A stretch of 62,871 bases of DNA from the NCBI GenBank assembly GCA_947631185.1, contig CANRKJ010000010.1:1-62871 (forward strand). The letters are read 5' to 3'. Both the position numbers and the translations under genes were made by a program. The DNA is from an uncultured Clostridia bacterium (lineage in GTDB: Bacteria; Bacillota; Clostridia; TANB77; CAG-508). The notes below the pieces were generated by a model. The model saw only the letters and a program-made list of their open reading frames with translations, ran no database searches and was not told the origin of the DNA. Of this stretch, positions 48,770-58,564 are shown piece by piece (within the stretch, counting starts at the first letter, position 1; every line of letters starts with the position of its first letter).

Positions 48770-50005
48770 TTGGCTGGTACACTTGCTGTTATTGGAGAAT
48801 TCAATCCTTTTCATAATGGTCATTTTTACCACTTAACTAAAGCAAAAAAATTAATTAGACCAGATTTTACAATAGCTATTATGAGTGGTAATTTTGTTCA
48901 AAGAGGAAACACTGCAATTATGGATAAATGGACTAGAGCAGAAATAGCTATAAGAAATGGATTTGATTTAGTTTTAGAGTTACCTACAATTTACGCTGTT
49001 TCTAGCGCTGAAAACTTTGCAGATGGAGCAATAAAAATATTAAATTCACTTGGTTTTGTCGATTACTTAGTATTTGGTAGTGAATGTGGTGAAATAGAAC
49101 CAATAAATAATGTTGCTTCTATACTATACAAAGAGCCTAAAGAATTATCTACTTTAATAAATCGCCAAGTTCATTCTGGACTTCCTTATCCTAAAGCTAG
49201 GGAAATAGCTATAAATATGTACTTAGGAAGCTCTAATATTGTTAAGAATATTTTAAAAGAGCCTAATAACATTTTAGGAGTAGAATATGTTAAAGCTATA
49301 AAAAAATATAAATCTGATATTACTCCAATCACATTTAAAAGAAAAAATACAGCATATCATAGTAAAACTGTTTCCTTCAAAATTGCTAGTGCAACAGAAA
49401 TAAGAGAATTCTTAACTAATAAAGAGAAACTAAAAGAAACATTACCCAAATCTAGTTATGACATATTAAGGAAAAAAATGAAAAATGGTGAATATGTTAA
49501 GGATTTGTCTGCATTTGAAAAAGAAATTATTTATGCTTTAAGAAAAATGACTATATCTGAAATTGCTAATTTACCTGATGTTACAGAAGGACTGGAAAAC
49601 AGAATAAAATCAGCAGCATATAGTGCTCATAATTTAAATGATTTAATTTCAAAAATAAAATCAAAAAGATTTACACAAACTAGAATTCAAAGAATACTTA
49701 TATATGCTCTTCTTAATATAACAAAAAAAGATATGCAAATTTCTCAAAAAACATTGCCTTATATTAGAATTCTTGGATTTAATCAATATGGAAAAAGAAT
49801 TATCTCTACAATTGCTAAAAATAATCCAAAAGTAAAACTTGTTATATCATTTAAAAAATTTGTAGAATCAAATAAAGATCAAAATTTAAATACATTACTA
49901 TCAAAAGATATTTTAGCTACAAACATTTATACTCTTGGATATAAAAAAAATGGTGAAGCAAATTTAGATTACACTCATAAAATAATAGAAGTAAAAGATA
50001 TATAA
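48770..50005 (+). CDS. tmcAL: tRNA(Met) cytidine acetate ligase
   Basis: This 411-residue enzyme forms N4-acetylcytidine at the wobble position of elongator tRNA-Met from acetate and ATP. The nucleotidyltransferase motif GEFNPFHNGHFYHL (HxGH), MSGNFVQRGNTAIMDKWTRA, LELPTIYAVSSAENFA and VFGSECG are typical. Start is TTG with GGAAGGTG upstream. It is a plus-strand gene convergent with metK and shares a terminator with it. Confidence 0.95.
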   Translation: MAGTLAVIGEFNPFHNGHFYHLTKAKKLIRPDFTIAIMSGNFVQRGNTAIMDKWTRAEIAIRNGFDLVLELPTIYAVSSAENFADGAIKILNSLGFVDYLVFGSECGEIEPINNVASILYKEPKELSTLINRQVHSGLPYPKAREIAINMYLGSSNIVKNILKEPNNILGVEYVKAIKKYKSDITPITFKRKNTAYHSKTVSFKIASATEIREFLTNKEKLKETLPKSSYDILRKKMKNGEYVKDLSAFEKEIIYALRKMTISEIANLPDVTEGLENRIKSAAYSAHNLNDLISKIKSKRFTQTRIQRILIYALLNITKKDMQISQKTLPYIRILGFNQYGKRIISTIAKNNPKVKLVISFKKFVESNKDQNLNTLLSKDILATNIYTLGYKKNGEANLDYTHKIIEVKDI

Positions 50006-50006
50006 A

Positions 50007-50036
50007 AATAAGGGGCTGTAAATAGTCCCTTATTTT
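50007..50036. terminator. Bidirectional terminator between tmcAL and metK
   Basis: A hairpin AATAAGGGGCTG-TAAA-TAGTCCCTTATT followed by TTTT on the plus strand and preceded by A's, in a 31-bp gap between two convergent genes. Confidence 0.88.
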
Positions 50037-51179
50037 TTAAAATTTAATAATCTGTTCCCAAGGTAAATCTGATTTTCCAAAATGACCATAATTTGTAGTC
50101 TTTTTATATAGAGGAGTTCTCAAGTTTAACTTATTTATTATACCTCTTGGTGTTAAATCAAATGTACTTTTAATTTTTGAAATTATTTCGTCTTCTGGTA
50201 TTGTATTAGTACCAAAAGTATCAACATAAATAGAAATAGGCTTAGCTACACCTATTGCATATGAAAATTGAATTTCACATTTTTTTGCATATCCGTTTGC
50301 TACAATGTTTTTTGCTATAAATCTTGCCATGTATGCTGCTGATCTATCTACTTTAGTAGGATCCTTTCCAGAAAATGCTCCTCCTCCATGGCGACTATAA
50401 CCTCCATATGTATCTATAATTATTTTTCTACCTGTTAAACCACTATCTCCAAGTGGCCCTCCAATTACAAATCTACCTGTTGGATTTATATAATATTTAG
50501 TTTTTTCATCACGTAGTTCTGCTGGAATAACAACATTTATTACCTTTTCCTTTACATCTTTTTTTAATTCTTCCAAAGAAATATTTTCTAAATGTTGAGT
50601 AGAAATAACTATTGTATCCACTCTAACAGGTAAACCATCTTCATACTCAATAGTCACTTGAGTCTTTCCATCAGGTCTCAAATATGGTATTTCTCCACTT
50701 TTTCGAACATCAGTTAATCTTTTGGACAATTTATGTGCAAAATAAATCGGCATTGGCATAAAAGAATCAGTTTCATCAGTTGCATATCCAAACATTATAC
50801 CTTGATCTCCAGCTCCTTCTGATTCAACTTTTTCTCCATTTTTATTTTCAAAAGAATTGTCTACACCTAAAGCAATATCAGAAGATTGTTTACATATATT
50901 TAAAATAATTTTACATGTTCTATAATCTAAGTCTGTTTTCTCATTATCGTAACCAATTTCTTTTATTGCATTTCTTACCACCTCTTCGATATCAACATTG
51001 GCTTTTGAACTAATTTCTCCTGTTATAAATATTTGATTTTTTCCAGCAACAGTTTCACAAGCTACTCTTGAATTACTATCTTTTTCCAAATAACTATCCA
51101 AAATGCTATCTGATATATAATCACACAATTTATCTGGATGTCCTTCTGTTACACTTTCTGATGTAAATAATTTTCTCAT
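50037..51179 (-). CDS. metK: S-adenosylmethionine synthetase
   Basis: This 380-residue enzyme makes SAM from methionine and ATP. Conserved segments: [82 protein letters not shown] (shown in parts) and [11 protein letters not shown]. Length is slightly short but within range. AAGGAG precedes the ATG. A SAM-I riboswitch with its own terminator lies upstream, so expression falls when SAM is abundant. Confidence 0.96.
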   Translation of the reverse strand: MRKLFTSESVTEGHPDKLCDYISDSILDSYLEKDSNSRVACETVAGKNQIFITGEISSKANVDIEEVVRNAIKEIGYDNEKTDLDYRTCKIILNICKQSSDIALGVDNSFENKNGEKVESEGAGDQGIMFGYATDETDSFMPMPIYFAHKLSKRLTDVRKSGEIPYLRPDGKTQVTIEYEDGLPVRVDTIVISTQHLENISLEELKKDVKEKVINVVIPAELRDEKTKYYINPTGRFVIGGPLGDSGLTGRKIIIDTYGGYSRHGGGAFSGKDPTKVDRSAAYMARFIAKNIVANGYAKKCEIQFSYAIGVAKPISIYVDTFGTNTIPEDEIISKIKSTFDLTPRGIINKLNLRTPLYKKTTNYGHFGKSDLPWEQIIKF

Positions 51180-51282
51180 AAAATCACTCCTTTTATTACT
51201 GATTTTATATATGTTTCATTAATTTACACATAATACTTATATATTTTATTGTTTTATTAGCGAAGCTTTTATAGTATACAAA

Positions 51283-51306
51283 AAAAGCTTTGTTAAACAA
51301 AGCTTT
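51283..51306 (-). terminator. Terminator of the SAM riboswitch
   Basis: The arms AAAGCTTTGTT/AACAAAGCTTT are followed by TTTTG on the minus strand, between the aptamer and metK. The sequence AAAGCTTAAGCTTTG at 51330-51344 repeats part of the arm and is well placed to act as the antiterminator. Confidence 0.85.
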
Positions 51307-51343
51307 AAATAACTATTTTTATCATCATTCAAAGCTTAAGCTT

Positions 51344-51418
51344 TGTCGGTATTAGCACCTAAATTAATAGGTTGCTGTGGAGTTATAAAGCCGATTCTCT
51401 CGTCCACTCTTGATAACA
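51344..51418 (-). ncRNA. SAM-I riboswitch (S box)
   Basis: On the minus strand: TTATCAAGAGTGGACGAGAG, then AACTCCACAGCAACCT, then AGGTGCTAATACCGAC. These are the S-box core elements (ATCAAGAG, CAGCAACC, GGTGCTAATACC) in the right order. It is placed ahead of metK with an overlapping terminator/antiterminator. End points are approximate. Confidence 0.92.
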
Positions 51419-51475
51419 TATATAAATTATTAATATAATAGTACTTTTTTCTACAAAAGTCAACAGTTTCACCCA

Positions 51476-51793
51476 TTATTTTAATTTATTACCACAATTT
51501 CTACAAAAATTTGATTCAGCAGTATTTTCTTCTCCACAATAGTTACATATAATTATCGAATTATTTACCGTTGATTTATAATTTTCTTTACTATAATTTT
51601 CAGAAAAATCTGTATCATCATCTTCTATATTATCATCATTCTCTCTGACTGAATTAAAACCTTTTATAAAGTTATAAATATACAAACCAATAAAAATGGT
51701 AATACTTCCTATAATTATTAAAGTAACTATTGATGAAAAACCATCATTTGGTTCTACTTTAGGAATTTGAATATTATTGCTATATTCATTCAT
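51476..51793 (-). CDS. Membrane protein with C-terminal zinc ribbon
   Basis: This 105-residue protein has an external N-terminus, one membrane helix (about 23-44), an acidic linker (NDDNIEDDDTDFSE) and a C-terminal zinc ribbon (CNYCGEENTAESNFCRNCG). Zinc-ribbon membrane proteins of this type are common and uncharacterised. AAGGAG precedes the ATG. It sits just upstream of the metK leader. No terminator of its own was seen before the riboswitch. Confidence 0.78.
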   Translation of the reverse strand: MNEYSNNIQIPKVEPNDGFSSIVTLIIIGSITIFIGLYIYNFIKGFNSVRENDDNIEDDDTDFSENYSKENYKSTVNNSIIICNYCGEENTAESNFCRNCGNKLK

Positions 51794-51842
51794 AGATATA
51801 CTCCTTAATTTAAAATTATTTTTTACTTATTTGCTCTTTACT

Positions 51843-52100
51843 TTATGTTTGATTTGTTTCTGTTTGGTTTGTATTATTACTTTCTGAATTAACATTTTCT
51901 GTATTTACTTCTGTTGAAGAAACAATATTTCCTTCTGTTGAAGTATTATCATTTTCTTCTGAATATTCTGTTTCTACAGTTTCAGGATTAGTAGTATCTT
52001 CATCTACTACATAATTAGTTCTAATTACATAAATTAATCCTATAATTAAAACTATTAAAATAATAATCATCAAAATAATCTCAATCGTATTTCTCTTCAT
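51843..52100 (-). CDS. Small anchored acidic Ser/Thr/Asn-rich protein
   Basis: This 85-residue protein consists of a basic tip, one membrane helix (about 6-27) and a low-complexity tail of Glu, Asn, Thr and Ser (STEGNIVSSTEVNTENVN). The ATG at 52100 follows GAGGTG; the longer reading adds six residues. It lies between the lytic transglycosylase gene and the zinc-ribbon gene. No family was recognised. The layout resembles the pseudopilin and other tail proteins of this window. Confidence 0.7.
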   Translation of the reverse strand: MKRNTIEIILMIIILIVLIIGLIYVIRTNYVVDEDTTNPETVETEYSEENDNTSTEGNIVSSTEVNTENVNSESNNTNQTETNQT

Positions 52101-52133
52101 TTTTATCACCTCTATCACTAAATTTATTTATTA

Positions 52134-52682
52134 CTAAGAAAGTCTATTTATATATATATTATAATCTTTTAATATCTTCCTAACATACATATTGGTTTCT
52201 TTATATGGAATATTTTCAAAATCTGTTCCGTCTGGTTTAATAATTCCATCTGAAATCCATGTATCTACAGTGCCAAATCCAGCATTATAAGCTGCTAATG
52301 CTAATGTTGTTTTATCATATTTTTTTACTAAATCTGAAAAATATTTAGTTCCAATTTTAATATTATCCTCTGGGGAAAACAAATCATATGTTTCTAATTC
52401 TAATTCTTTTACTACATCTTCTGCTGTTGTATCCATAATTTGCATAAGTCCTTTAGCTCCTACATTGGAAACAGCCATGGGATTAAAATTACTTTCATTT
52501 TTGATTATAGCATAAATTAATTCTTCATCAACATTGTAAATTTTCGCATACTTTTCTACAAAATCAGAATAATCAGTTTTATAAAAATAATTCATTTGTT
52601 GTACATAAATATATTTGCTTAATAGAATGATTAAAAGTATTATTATAATATATTTAAGTAAAAATCTTTTCTTTTTTTTCAA
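52134..52682 (-). CDS. Membrane-anchored lytic transglycosylase (SLT family)
   Basis: This 182-residue enzyme cleaves peptidoglycan glycan strands. It has an N-terminal membrane helix (about 8-26) and the SLT domain with the catalytic Glu in IYAIIKNESNFNP (about 64), then AKGLMQIMDTTAEDV, LFSPEDNIKIGTKYFSDL and ALAAYNAGFGTVDTW. Start is TTG with AAAGGAG upstream, overlapping the end of polA closely (11 bp gap). It is the likely partner of polA in one transcript. Confidence 0.93.
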   Translation of the reverse strand: MKKKKRFLLKYIIIILLIILLSKYIYVQQMNYFYKTDYSDFVEKYAKIYNVDEELIYAIIKNESNFNPMAVSNVGAKGLMQIMDTTAEDVVKELELETYDLFSPEDNIKIGTKYFSDLVKKYDKTTLALAAYNAGFGTVDTWISDGIIKPDGTDFENIPYKETNMYVRKILKDYNIYINRLS

Positions 52683-52693
52683 ATTATACTCCT

Positions 52694-55384
52694 TTATTTT
52701 GTTTGATACCAGTTTTTTCCGGAAGACACATCTACTTTTAAAGGAACACTTAATTTAACTGCATTTTCCATTTCATTAATTAAAATGTCTTTCACTTTTT
52801 CTTCCTCATCTAACGGTGCTTCCACTAATAGTTCATCATGAATTTGTAAAACAATTCTTGATTTTAAATTATTCTGTTTCAAAGCCTTATATACATTAAT
52901 CATAGCAATTTTCATAATATCAGCAGCAGTCCCTTGAACTGGTGTATTCATTGCTACTCTATCTCCAAACTTTCTTACCATATAATTATTAGACTTTAAT
53001 TCAGGTATATATCTTCTTCTTTTATATAATGTTTCTATATATCCTTTATTCTTTGCTGAATCAATAGAATCCTGCATAAATTCTCTTATACCATGGTATT
53101 TTTCTAAATATTGATCTATATAATCTTTTGCTTCTTTCATATTTATTCCAGTTTGTTCTGATAGTCCAAATTCACTAATTCCATATACTATACCAAAATT
53201 AACAGCCTTTGCTCTGCTTCTTAATTGTTTTGAAACATTTTCAACAGGTACATCAAATATCTGTGAAGCACATATTGTATGAATATCCTGATTTTCATTA
53301 AATGCTTTACACATAATTTCGTCTTTAGACATATGTGCTAAAACTCTAAGTTCTACTTGAGAATAATCAGCATCCACAAAAACATTTCCTGGTTTTGGTT
53401 TAAATGCTTTTCTCAACCTTTTTCCTAAATCTGTTCTAGTTGGAATATTTTGAAGGTTAGGATCTGTACTGCTAAGTCTTCCTGTTGATGCAACAGTCTG
53501 ATGAAAAAATGTATGAATTTTTCCAGTTTTTTCATTTATATATGGCATCATTCCTTCAACATAAGTAGAATTCAGTTTTGCAATTTTTCTATATTCTAAA
53601 ATAATATTTATAATTGGATGCTCTGTTTTAAGTTTTTCTAAAACATCACTATCTGTAGAATATCCTGTTTTTGTTTTTTTCTTTACAGGTAATTTTAATT
53701 TTTCAAATAAAATCTCCCCAAGTTGTTTTGTAGAATTAACATTAAATTCTTGACCAGCCATTCTATAAATATCAATTCTAAGTTCTTCCATTTTTTTCTT
53801 CAGTTTCTCACCAAATTTTATTAGTTCAACCTCATCAACAAAAACACCATCATACTGCATATTTGCCAAAACAATTGATGTTGGCATTTCAATATTCACA
53901 TATAAATCATATAAATCAATTTCTTTTAATTTCTTTTCTAATATTTTATCTAATTTTGATATTAAATAACAATCTAACTGTACTTCATAATTTTCTTCGT
54001 TATCACTTAATTCATCAAATAAACTAGTTTGACTATTTTGAGAAGTTCCAAATTTAGATAAATAATCATTTTTTTCAATATTTAAATACTCTTTTGCCAG
54101 TATATCTAATGAATATTGGTTTGTAGCTGAATTTAACAAATATCCTGCAATTCTAACATCTCTAAGTAAGTTTTCACTTTCAATTCCAAGCTCTTTTAAC
54201 AATATATAATCAATTTTAGTCTTATATCCAACTTTTAATATATCTTTATCCTCAAAAATAGATTTAATATATTCTTTTCCATCTTCAAAATTAAATGAGT
54301 AAACAATATTTTCATTTTCATTATAAATACTAATTTTTTTTATTTTCTTTTTTACTATAGATTCAGTATAATCAATTAATTCAAATTTATAATAAAGTCT
54401 TTCCTTTATCTTTTCTAATATTGTTTTAATTTCTCCTTTACTTTCTAAAAATCTAGTATTGAAAATTTCATCTACATCTTTACTTAAAGACTCTTTTTCT
54501 AAATCAAATCTCTCTATATATCTATTAAACCTAAGCTCTCTAAATATATCTAATACTTGAGCTCTATTCCATTCTTTTACTTTAAAATCTTCTAAATTTT
54601 TGTCTATTGGAACTTCTACATCAATTCTTCCTAGTTCTCTTGATAAAATTGCAGAATCTTTTCCAGAAATAATTTTTTCTCTTGTCTTTCCCTTTACTGA
54701 TAAAGCTCTATCTTCTTCAATTTCTTTATATAAATTATCTATATTTTTATATTCTTTAATTAAATTTAATGCAGTTTTTTCACCTATTCCAGGTACTCCA
54801 GGAATATTGTCAGAACTATCTCCCATTAAACCCTTTACTTCTATTAGTTGAGAGGGTGTTACACCATATACCTCTAAAACTTTAGCCTCATCAAAATCTT
54901 CTTCCTCAGTTTTCCCCTGCTTAGTTCTAGGAATTCTAATTATTGTTTTTTTAGTAGCTAATTGAAAAGAATCTCTATCACCAGTTAAAAGATATACTTG
55001 TAAATTATTCTTTTCTCCAAACCTAGATAAAGTTCCTAAAATATCATCAGCTTCATATCCAGCCTTTTCTATAATTTTTATATTCATTGATGTTAAAACT
55101 CTTTTTATTATAGGCATTTGACTAGCAAGTTCATCAGGCATACCCTTTCTAGTTCCTTTATATTCTTTATACATTTCATGTCTTTTGGTAGGTGATTTTA
55201 CATCAAATGCAACTACTAGATATTTTGGATCCAAATCATCCATTATCTTAAACATAATACTTAAAAATCCATAAACTGCATTTGTATATGTTCCATCAGA
55301 TGTTTGAAGCATCTTACTCCCCATTATTCCATAAAAAGCTCTATTCAAAATACTATTTCCGTCTATAACAATTAATTTATCCAA
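52694..55384 (-). CDS. polA: DNA polymerase I
   Basis: This 896-residue enzyme fills gaps and removes RNA primers. The 5'-3' exonuclease domain (VIDGNSILNRAFYG; GDRDSFQLA; LMGDSSDNIPGVPGIGEKTA) spans about 1-300. The 3'-5' exonuclease part (about 310-470) lacks an obvious DxE motif and is probably inactive, as in many Firmicutes. The polymerase part has DPNLQNIPTR, VDADYSQVELRVLAHMS, SRAKAVNFGIVYG and QIHDELLVEAP. Start is TTG at 55384 with GGAGG directly upstream; the open frame reaches four codons further. Confidence 0.95.
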   Translation of the reverse strand: MDKLIVIDGNSILNRAFYGIMGSKMLQTSDGTYTNAVYGFLSIMFKIMDDLDPKYLVVAFDVKSPTKRHEMYKEYKGTRKGMPDELASQMPIIKRVLTSMNIKIIEKAGYEADDILGTLSRFGEKNNLQVYLLTGDRDSFQLATKKTIIRIPRTKQGKTEEEDFDEAKVLEVYGVTPSQLIEVKGLMGDSSDNIPGVPGIGEKTALNLIKEYKNIDNLYKEIEEDRALSVKGKTREKIISGKDSAILSRELGRIDVEVPIDKNLEDFKVKEWNRAQVLDIFRELRFNRYIERFDLEKESLSKDVDEIFNTRFLESKGEIKTILEKIKERLYYKFELIDYTESIVKKKIKKISIYNENENIVYSFNFEDGKEYIKSIFEDKDILKVGYKTKIDYILLKELGIESENLLRDVRIAGYLLNSATNQYSLDILAKEYLNIEKNDYLSKFGTSQNSQTSLFDELSDNEENYEVQLDCYLISKLDKILEKKLKEIDLYDLYVNIEMPTSIVLANMQYDGVFVDEVELIKFGEKLKKKMEELRIDIYRMAGQEFNVNSTKQLGEILFEKLKLPVKKKTKTGYSTDSDVLEKLKTEHPIINIILEYRKIAKLNSTYVEGMMPYINEKTGKIHTFFHQTVASTGRLSSTDPNLQNIPTRTDLGKRLRKAFKPKPGNVFVDADYSQVELRVLAHMSKDEIMCKAFNENQDIHTICASQIFDVPVENVSKQLRSRAKAVNFGIVYGISEFGLSEQTGINMKEAKDYIDQYLEKYHGIREFMQDSIDSAKNKGYIETLYKRRRYIPELKSNNYMVRKFGDRVAMNTPVQGTAADIMKIAMINVYKALKQNNLKSRIVLQIHDELLVEAPLDEEEKVKDILINEMENAVKLSVPLKVDVSSGKNWYQTK

Positions 55385-55602
55385 AATGACCTCCAAATTA
55401 TTCAGTTAATATTATATTTTTACATCTTATTATAATATATCTAAAATTTCATTATTTTACAAGTATTTTTAGTTTATTTTAATAATAAATTAACTTTTAG
55501 CCTATTTTTTCTTTATGTTGATTTTTTATGTAAATAGTTGTATAATAATTATTATAAATGCTTTATACAGAATCATCAAATATAATTAAAGGAGGAATTT
55601 TT

Positions 55603-55863
55603 ATGGAAATACGAAATAAAATTTTTTCAGTAGAAATTTTGAATGCTTTAAATCAATTAGATTTGAGCATTGATGTTAAAGAACTTCCAAACAAACCTTT
55701 TAGACCACTTAACGAAGAAGAGCGGACTCTTATGATTCCTTATGTTTGCGGCTCTAATATGGATAAAATCATCAAACTTAAGGTATCAAACAGGATAAAT
55801 ATAATTTATTTTTTTGATGATTCTGATGATATCACTACAATATGGGTATCCAAAAAAGCATAA
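55603..55863 (+). CDS. Small protein of unknown function
   Basis: This 86-residue protein starts at ATG 55603, set by AAAGGAGGAATTTTT; the open frame extends 15 codons further upstream without an RBS. It contains no membrane segment and no known motif (EILNALNQLDLSIDVKELPN, IIYFFDDSDDITTIWVSKKA). An in-frame CGG (55723-55725) is read as Arg in EEERTLMIP; a +1 shift there would stop after three codons. It is followed by a clear terminator. It opens an accessory-looking end of the window. No family recognised. Confidence 0.7.
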   Translation: MEIRNKIFSVEILNALNQLDLSIDVKELPNKPFRPLNEEERTLMIPYVCGSNMDKIIKLKVSNRINIIYFFDDSDDITTIWVSKKA

Positions 55864-55896
55864 AAAAAGCAGGCTTTATAGCCTGTTTTTTTATCA
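55862..55896 (+). terminator. Terminator of the small ORF at 55.6 kb
   Basis: The arms AAGCAGGCT/AGCCTGTTT with loop TTAT are followed by TTTTTTATC on the plus strand, right behind the stop codon. Confidence 0.85.
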
Positions 55897-55904
55897 ATAT
55901 TTGA

Positions 55905-56999
55905 TTATCGTTCACTTGAATCTCTATTTCTTGAAAATATATTTTTAATAGTTTCCTTCATTTTTTGCAGAACTTTTTCTATGCTACTAAGTTTTCTTCC
56001 ATTCTCTCCTACCTCCATTGCTACGTTTTTTGCGTCTTGAACATTAAACAAATTCTGTTCTTCTTTTTTAACTTCAACTGGTGGTGGAGTAGAATTATAT
56101 TCGCCTACTTCAGAATTTTCTGATTCTTCAAAAATCATATCATAATCCGTTGGAACTCCACCTATAAAACTAAATAATTTTTGTATAAATTCTTCTTTTG
56201 TAGAATCAAATGCTCCTCTAGCTCCATTTTGAGTTATTTTTCCTATTCCTGGTAATCTTTCTGTCATCTCTCTATTACAGATTTTAGGAATAAAGTATCT
56301 TACAATGTTAGCTTCTTCAGTTTCATCTACTTCTATTGTTAATGCGTGTCCTCTATCTCTTATCATCATAAAAACTTTATTTTCCATTGAAACTATATCT
56401 GTAATCCCAATATCTAAATCCCTTGGAAATTTATCAAATATTTCTTTTGATAATTCTGTTTCTTCACCATATAATACTATTTTATCAAATTCATTATTTT
56501 TTTCTCCAATAATTGGCATATCTTGCATTATTCTCTCATTATTCATTACAGAAGAATGGAGAACATGAAGTAATTCATTAATAGTTTTAGATTTTTGAAG
56601 TAAATTTCCATTATCTCCACCAGCAAACAATGTATAACCTACAAATTCTCCTTTTACATCTTCTACTAGAGCTTCACTCATATCTGAAAAATTATCTTGA
56701 TATAATTTTCTAACATCTCCTGAAGAATAATTAAAATTAACTAAATTATTTTTTATTTGAGAAATTTTTTCTTTCAATACGTTACTATTTCCACCAAAAC
56801 ATTTAATCATATTAGAAAGTTCAAATTCAATATCTCTTAATTCTTTACAAAGTTTATCTACATATTGAATTTTACTGTTTTCATCATAATTATCTTTTTC
56901 TAATGGAGCTAATTCTATAAGTGAATTTTTTACTCTCATATCACTATTTAAAAATTTTTTAAACTTTTCGTAGTTTTGTTTTCTTTCTTCTTCATTCAT
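55905..56999 (-). CDS. Protein of unknown function (364 residues)
   Basis: This soluble protein has an N-terminal helical half (about 1-130) and a central alpha/beta part with KIVLYGEETELSKEIFDKFP, MIRDRGHALTIEVDE and CNREMTERLPGIGKITQNGARG. The C-terminal 60 residues form a Pro/Glu linker (STPPPVEVKKEE) and a basic helix (LQKMKETIKNIFSRNRDSSER). No membrane helix or catalytic motif was recognised. GGGGGAG precedes the ATG. It is the first gene of the minus-strand accessory region facing the small plus-strand ORF. Confidence 0.7.
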   Translation of the reverse strand: MNEEERKQNYEKFKKFLNSDMRVKNSLIELAPLEKDNYDENSKIQYVDKLCKELRDIEFELSNMIKCFGGNSNVLKEKISQIKNNLVNFNYSSGDVRKLYQDNFSDMSEALVEDVKGEFVGYTLFAGGDNGNLLQKSKTINELLHVLHSSVMNNERIMQDMPIIGEKNNEFDKIVLYGEETELSKEIFDKFPRDLDIGITDIVSMENKVFMMIRDRGHALTIEVDETEEANIVRYFIPKICNREMTERLPGIGKITQNGARGAFDSTKEEFIQKLFSFIGGVPTDYDMIFEESENSEVGEYNSTPPPVEVKKEEQNLFNVQDAKNVAMEVGENGRKLSSIEKVLQKMKETIKNIFSRNRDSSER

Positions 57000-57087
57000 A
57001 TTTAATTCTCCCCCTTTATTTCCATTGATATAATAAAATCCACATTAATTATTTTTTAAATCTTCTGCTTTATATACATTATATCCT

Positions 57088-57493
57088 TCATATTCCTTTA
57101 TTTTGATATTCTGGTTTTATACAAATATTGCCTATTTCAAAAATATTATCTTCTATTTCTTTTCCATTATAAAATCCGTATTAATTCATCTTTTAAGTAT
57201 ATAAGTTCTATATTCTTTGAATTTTCTTTCATAAATCTGTCAAATAGCTTCTTTTGGATTTCTTCATCCCATTCTCCATAAATATTTTCTACATATTTTT
57301 GATAAACTTCCTTTTTTAAATCATAAATAAACTTAATTTGTTCTTTATTCCCATTTTTATATGGTTTTAATTCTAAATTTGGTACATCCCAGCCTAATCT
57401 AATCTTGCGTTCTGTAATTTTATTTTCAAGATATTGGGCTTGCTTTTGAGAAATAATGTGGTTATAATTTGGAGATGCCTCTGAACAATATAC
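57088..57493 (-). pseudogene. GNAT acetyltransferase remnant with CGG frameshift
   Basis: This is a headless and tailless fragment. From 57493 the minus strand reads YNHIISQKQAQYLENK, then LKPYKNGNKEQIKFIYDL and IYGEWDEEIQKKLFDRFM. The zero frame hits ELI-CGG-ATT-TTA-TAA. Skipping the C (57178) restores GFYNGKEIEDNIFEIGNICI and KPEYQNKGI, the acetyl-CoA-binding strand-turn of the GNAT fold. A TGA follows where the Gln/Arg-x-x-Gly-x-Gly/Ala loop should continue. There is no start codon. Both ends are lost, so the gene is dead, but it shows the same C-before-GG insertion as intact genes. It fills the 510-bp gap here. Confidence 0.7.
57167..57178 (-). other. +1 frameshift site at CGG (GNAT remnant)
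   Basis: The zero frame reads ATA CGG ATT TTA TAA. Skipping the C at 57178 gives ATA GGA TTT TAT AAT and restores a normal GNAT core strand (ELIGFYNGKEIE). Confidence 0.65.
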
Positions 57494-57509
57494 TTAAATC
57501 CACAAAATT

Positions 57510-58511
57510 TTATTGTAATTTTTTTATATCTTCTCCCATAATTTCAAGATAATCTTTTTCAGCTTGTGTTAAGTGAGATTTCATATATTTATCATATTCT
57601 TTATGTGCCTTTTCTAACGCCTTTTCATGTGAAATTGTTCCTGCTCCATTCAAAATATCTTTATGTGTCATTGTTAAAAATCCATCTAATTCCTTTGTCC
57701 AATCTTTCATTGTCATGGGATGCATATTTAAAGCATTAATTTCAGCAACATCTAAATAAGCAGATACCATTCTATTTAGTAAATCTAGTTCTTTTTCTGT
57801 TAAATAATTTTTAGCAACTTCTGTTTCTGCTCTTGTGGGAATGTTTCCTTTAAAATTAGTTAGACCAATATTTTCTTTTTTACTATCTACCCTATTAAAT
57901 ATTACTTCTGCTGCTGTATTTCTGTGTACTGCATAATGCATTTTATTTTGAATGGTTTTGAAAAATTCTTTTGTTTTTTCATCTTTTGCATCATAATCGA
58001 TACTTGTTGCATAAATATCTAAAATTTTTCTCCAAAATACTTTTTCAGATGAACGAATATCTCTAATTTTTTCTAATACTTCTTCAAAATATACTCCTCC
58101 ACCATTATTTTTAAACCTATCAACATTTAAATTATATCCTTTTATTAAATATTCTCTTATTAATTTATTAGCCCATATTCTAAATTGAGTACCACGAATT
58201 GATTTTACACGATATCCAACTGATATGATTAAATCTAAGTTATAGAATTTTGTTTTATATTTTTTTCCATCTGATGCAGTTGTCAAGTTTTTCTTGACAA
58301 CTGCATTTTCATTCAATTCATTTTCTTCAAAAATATTTTTTATATGTAAGCTTATGTTTTGCTTTGTTGTATTAAATAACTCAGCCATAGCATTTTGTGT
58401 AAGCCAAACATTTTCATCTTCAAGCCTTACTTCTATCTTAACTTGTCCATCATCAGAAGTATAAATTAATATTTTATTATCGTCTTGATTTTCTATTTCA
58501 TTATCCATTAA
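57510..58511 (-). CDS. RhuM-family (virulence protein RhuM-like) protein
   Basis: This 333-residue protein has the N-terminal domain typical of the RhuM/YdjL-like family: VRLEDENVWLTQNAMAELF, TKQNISLHIKNIFEENEL, and YNLDLIISVGYRVKSIRGTQFRIWA. The C-terminal part (about 140-330) is helical with ALEKAHKEYDKYM. The family is common in defence islands and near restriction systems and is thought to bind DNA or act as a switch; the activity is not established. Start at 58511 follows AGGAGG. It is 53 bp behind the DUF262 gene and probably cotranscribed. Confidence 0.85.
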   Translation of the reverse strand, partial: LMDNEIENQDDNKILIYTSDDGQVKIEVRLEDENVWLTQNAMAELFNTTKQNISLHIKNIFEENELNENAVVKKNLTTASDGKKYKTKFYNLDLIISVGYRVKSIRGTQFRIWANKLIREYLIKGYNLNVDRFKNNGGGVYFEEVLEKIRDIRSSEKVFWRKILDIYATSIDYDAKDEKTKEFFKTIQNKMHYAVHRNTAAEVIFNRVDSKKENIGLTNFKGNIPTRAETEVAKNYLTEKELDLLNRMVSAYLDVAEINALNMHPMTMKDWTKELDGFLTMTHKDILNGAGTISHEKALEKAHKEYDKYMKSHLTQAEKDYLEIMGEDIKKLQ

Positions 58512-58564
58512 ATTCCTCCTTATCACTTTAGCTTAATTGTCTCACCAGTGTTGAGACAATCTCA

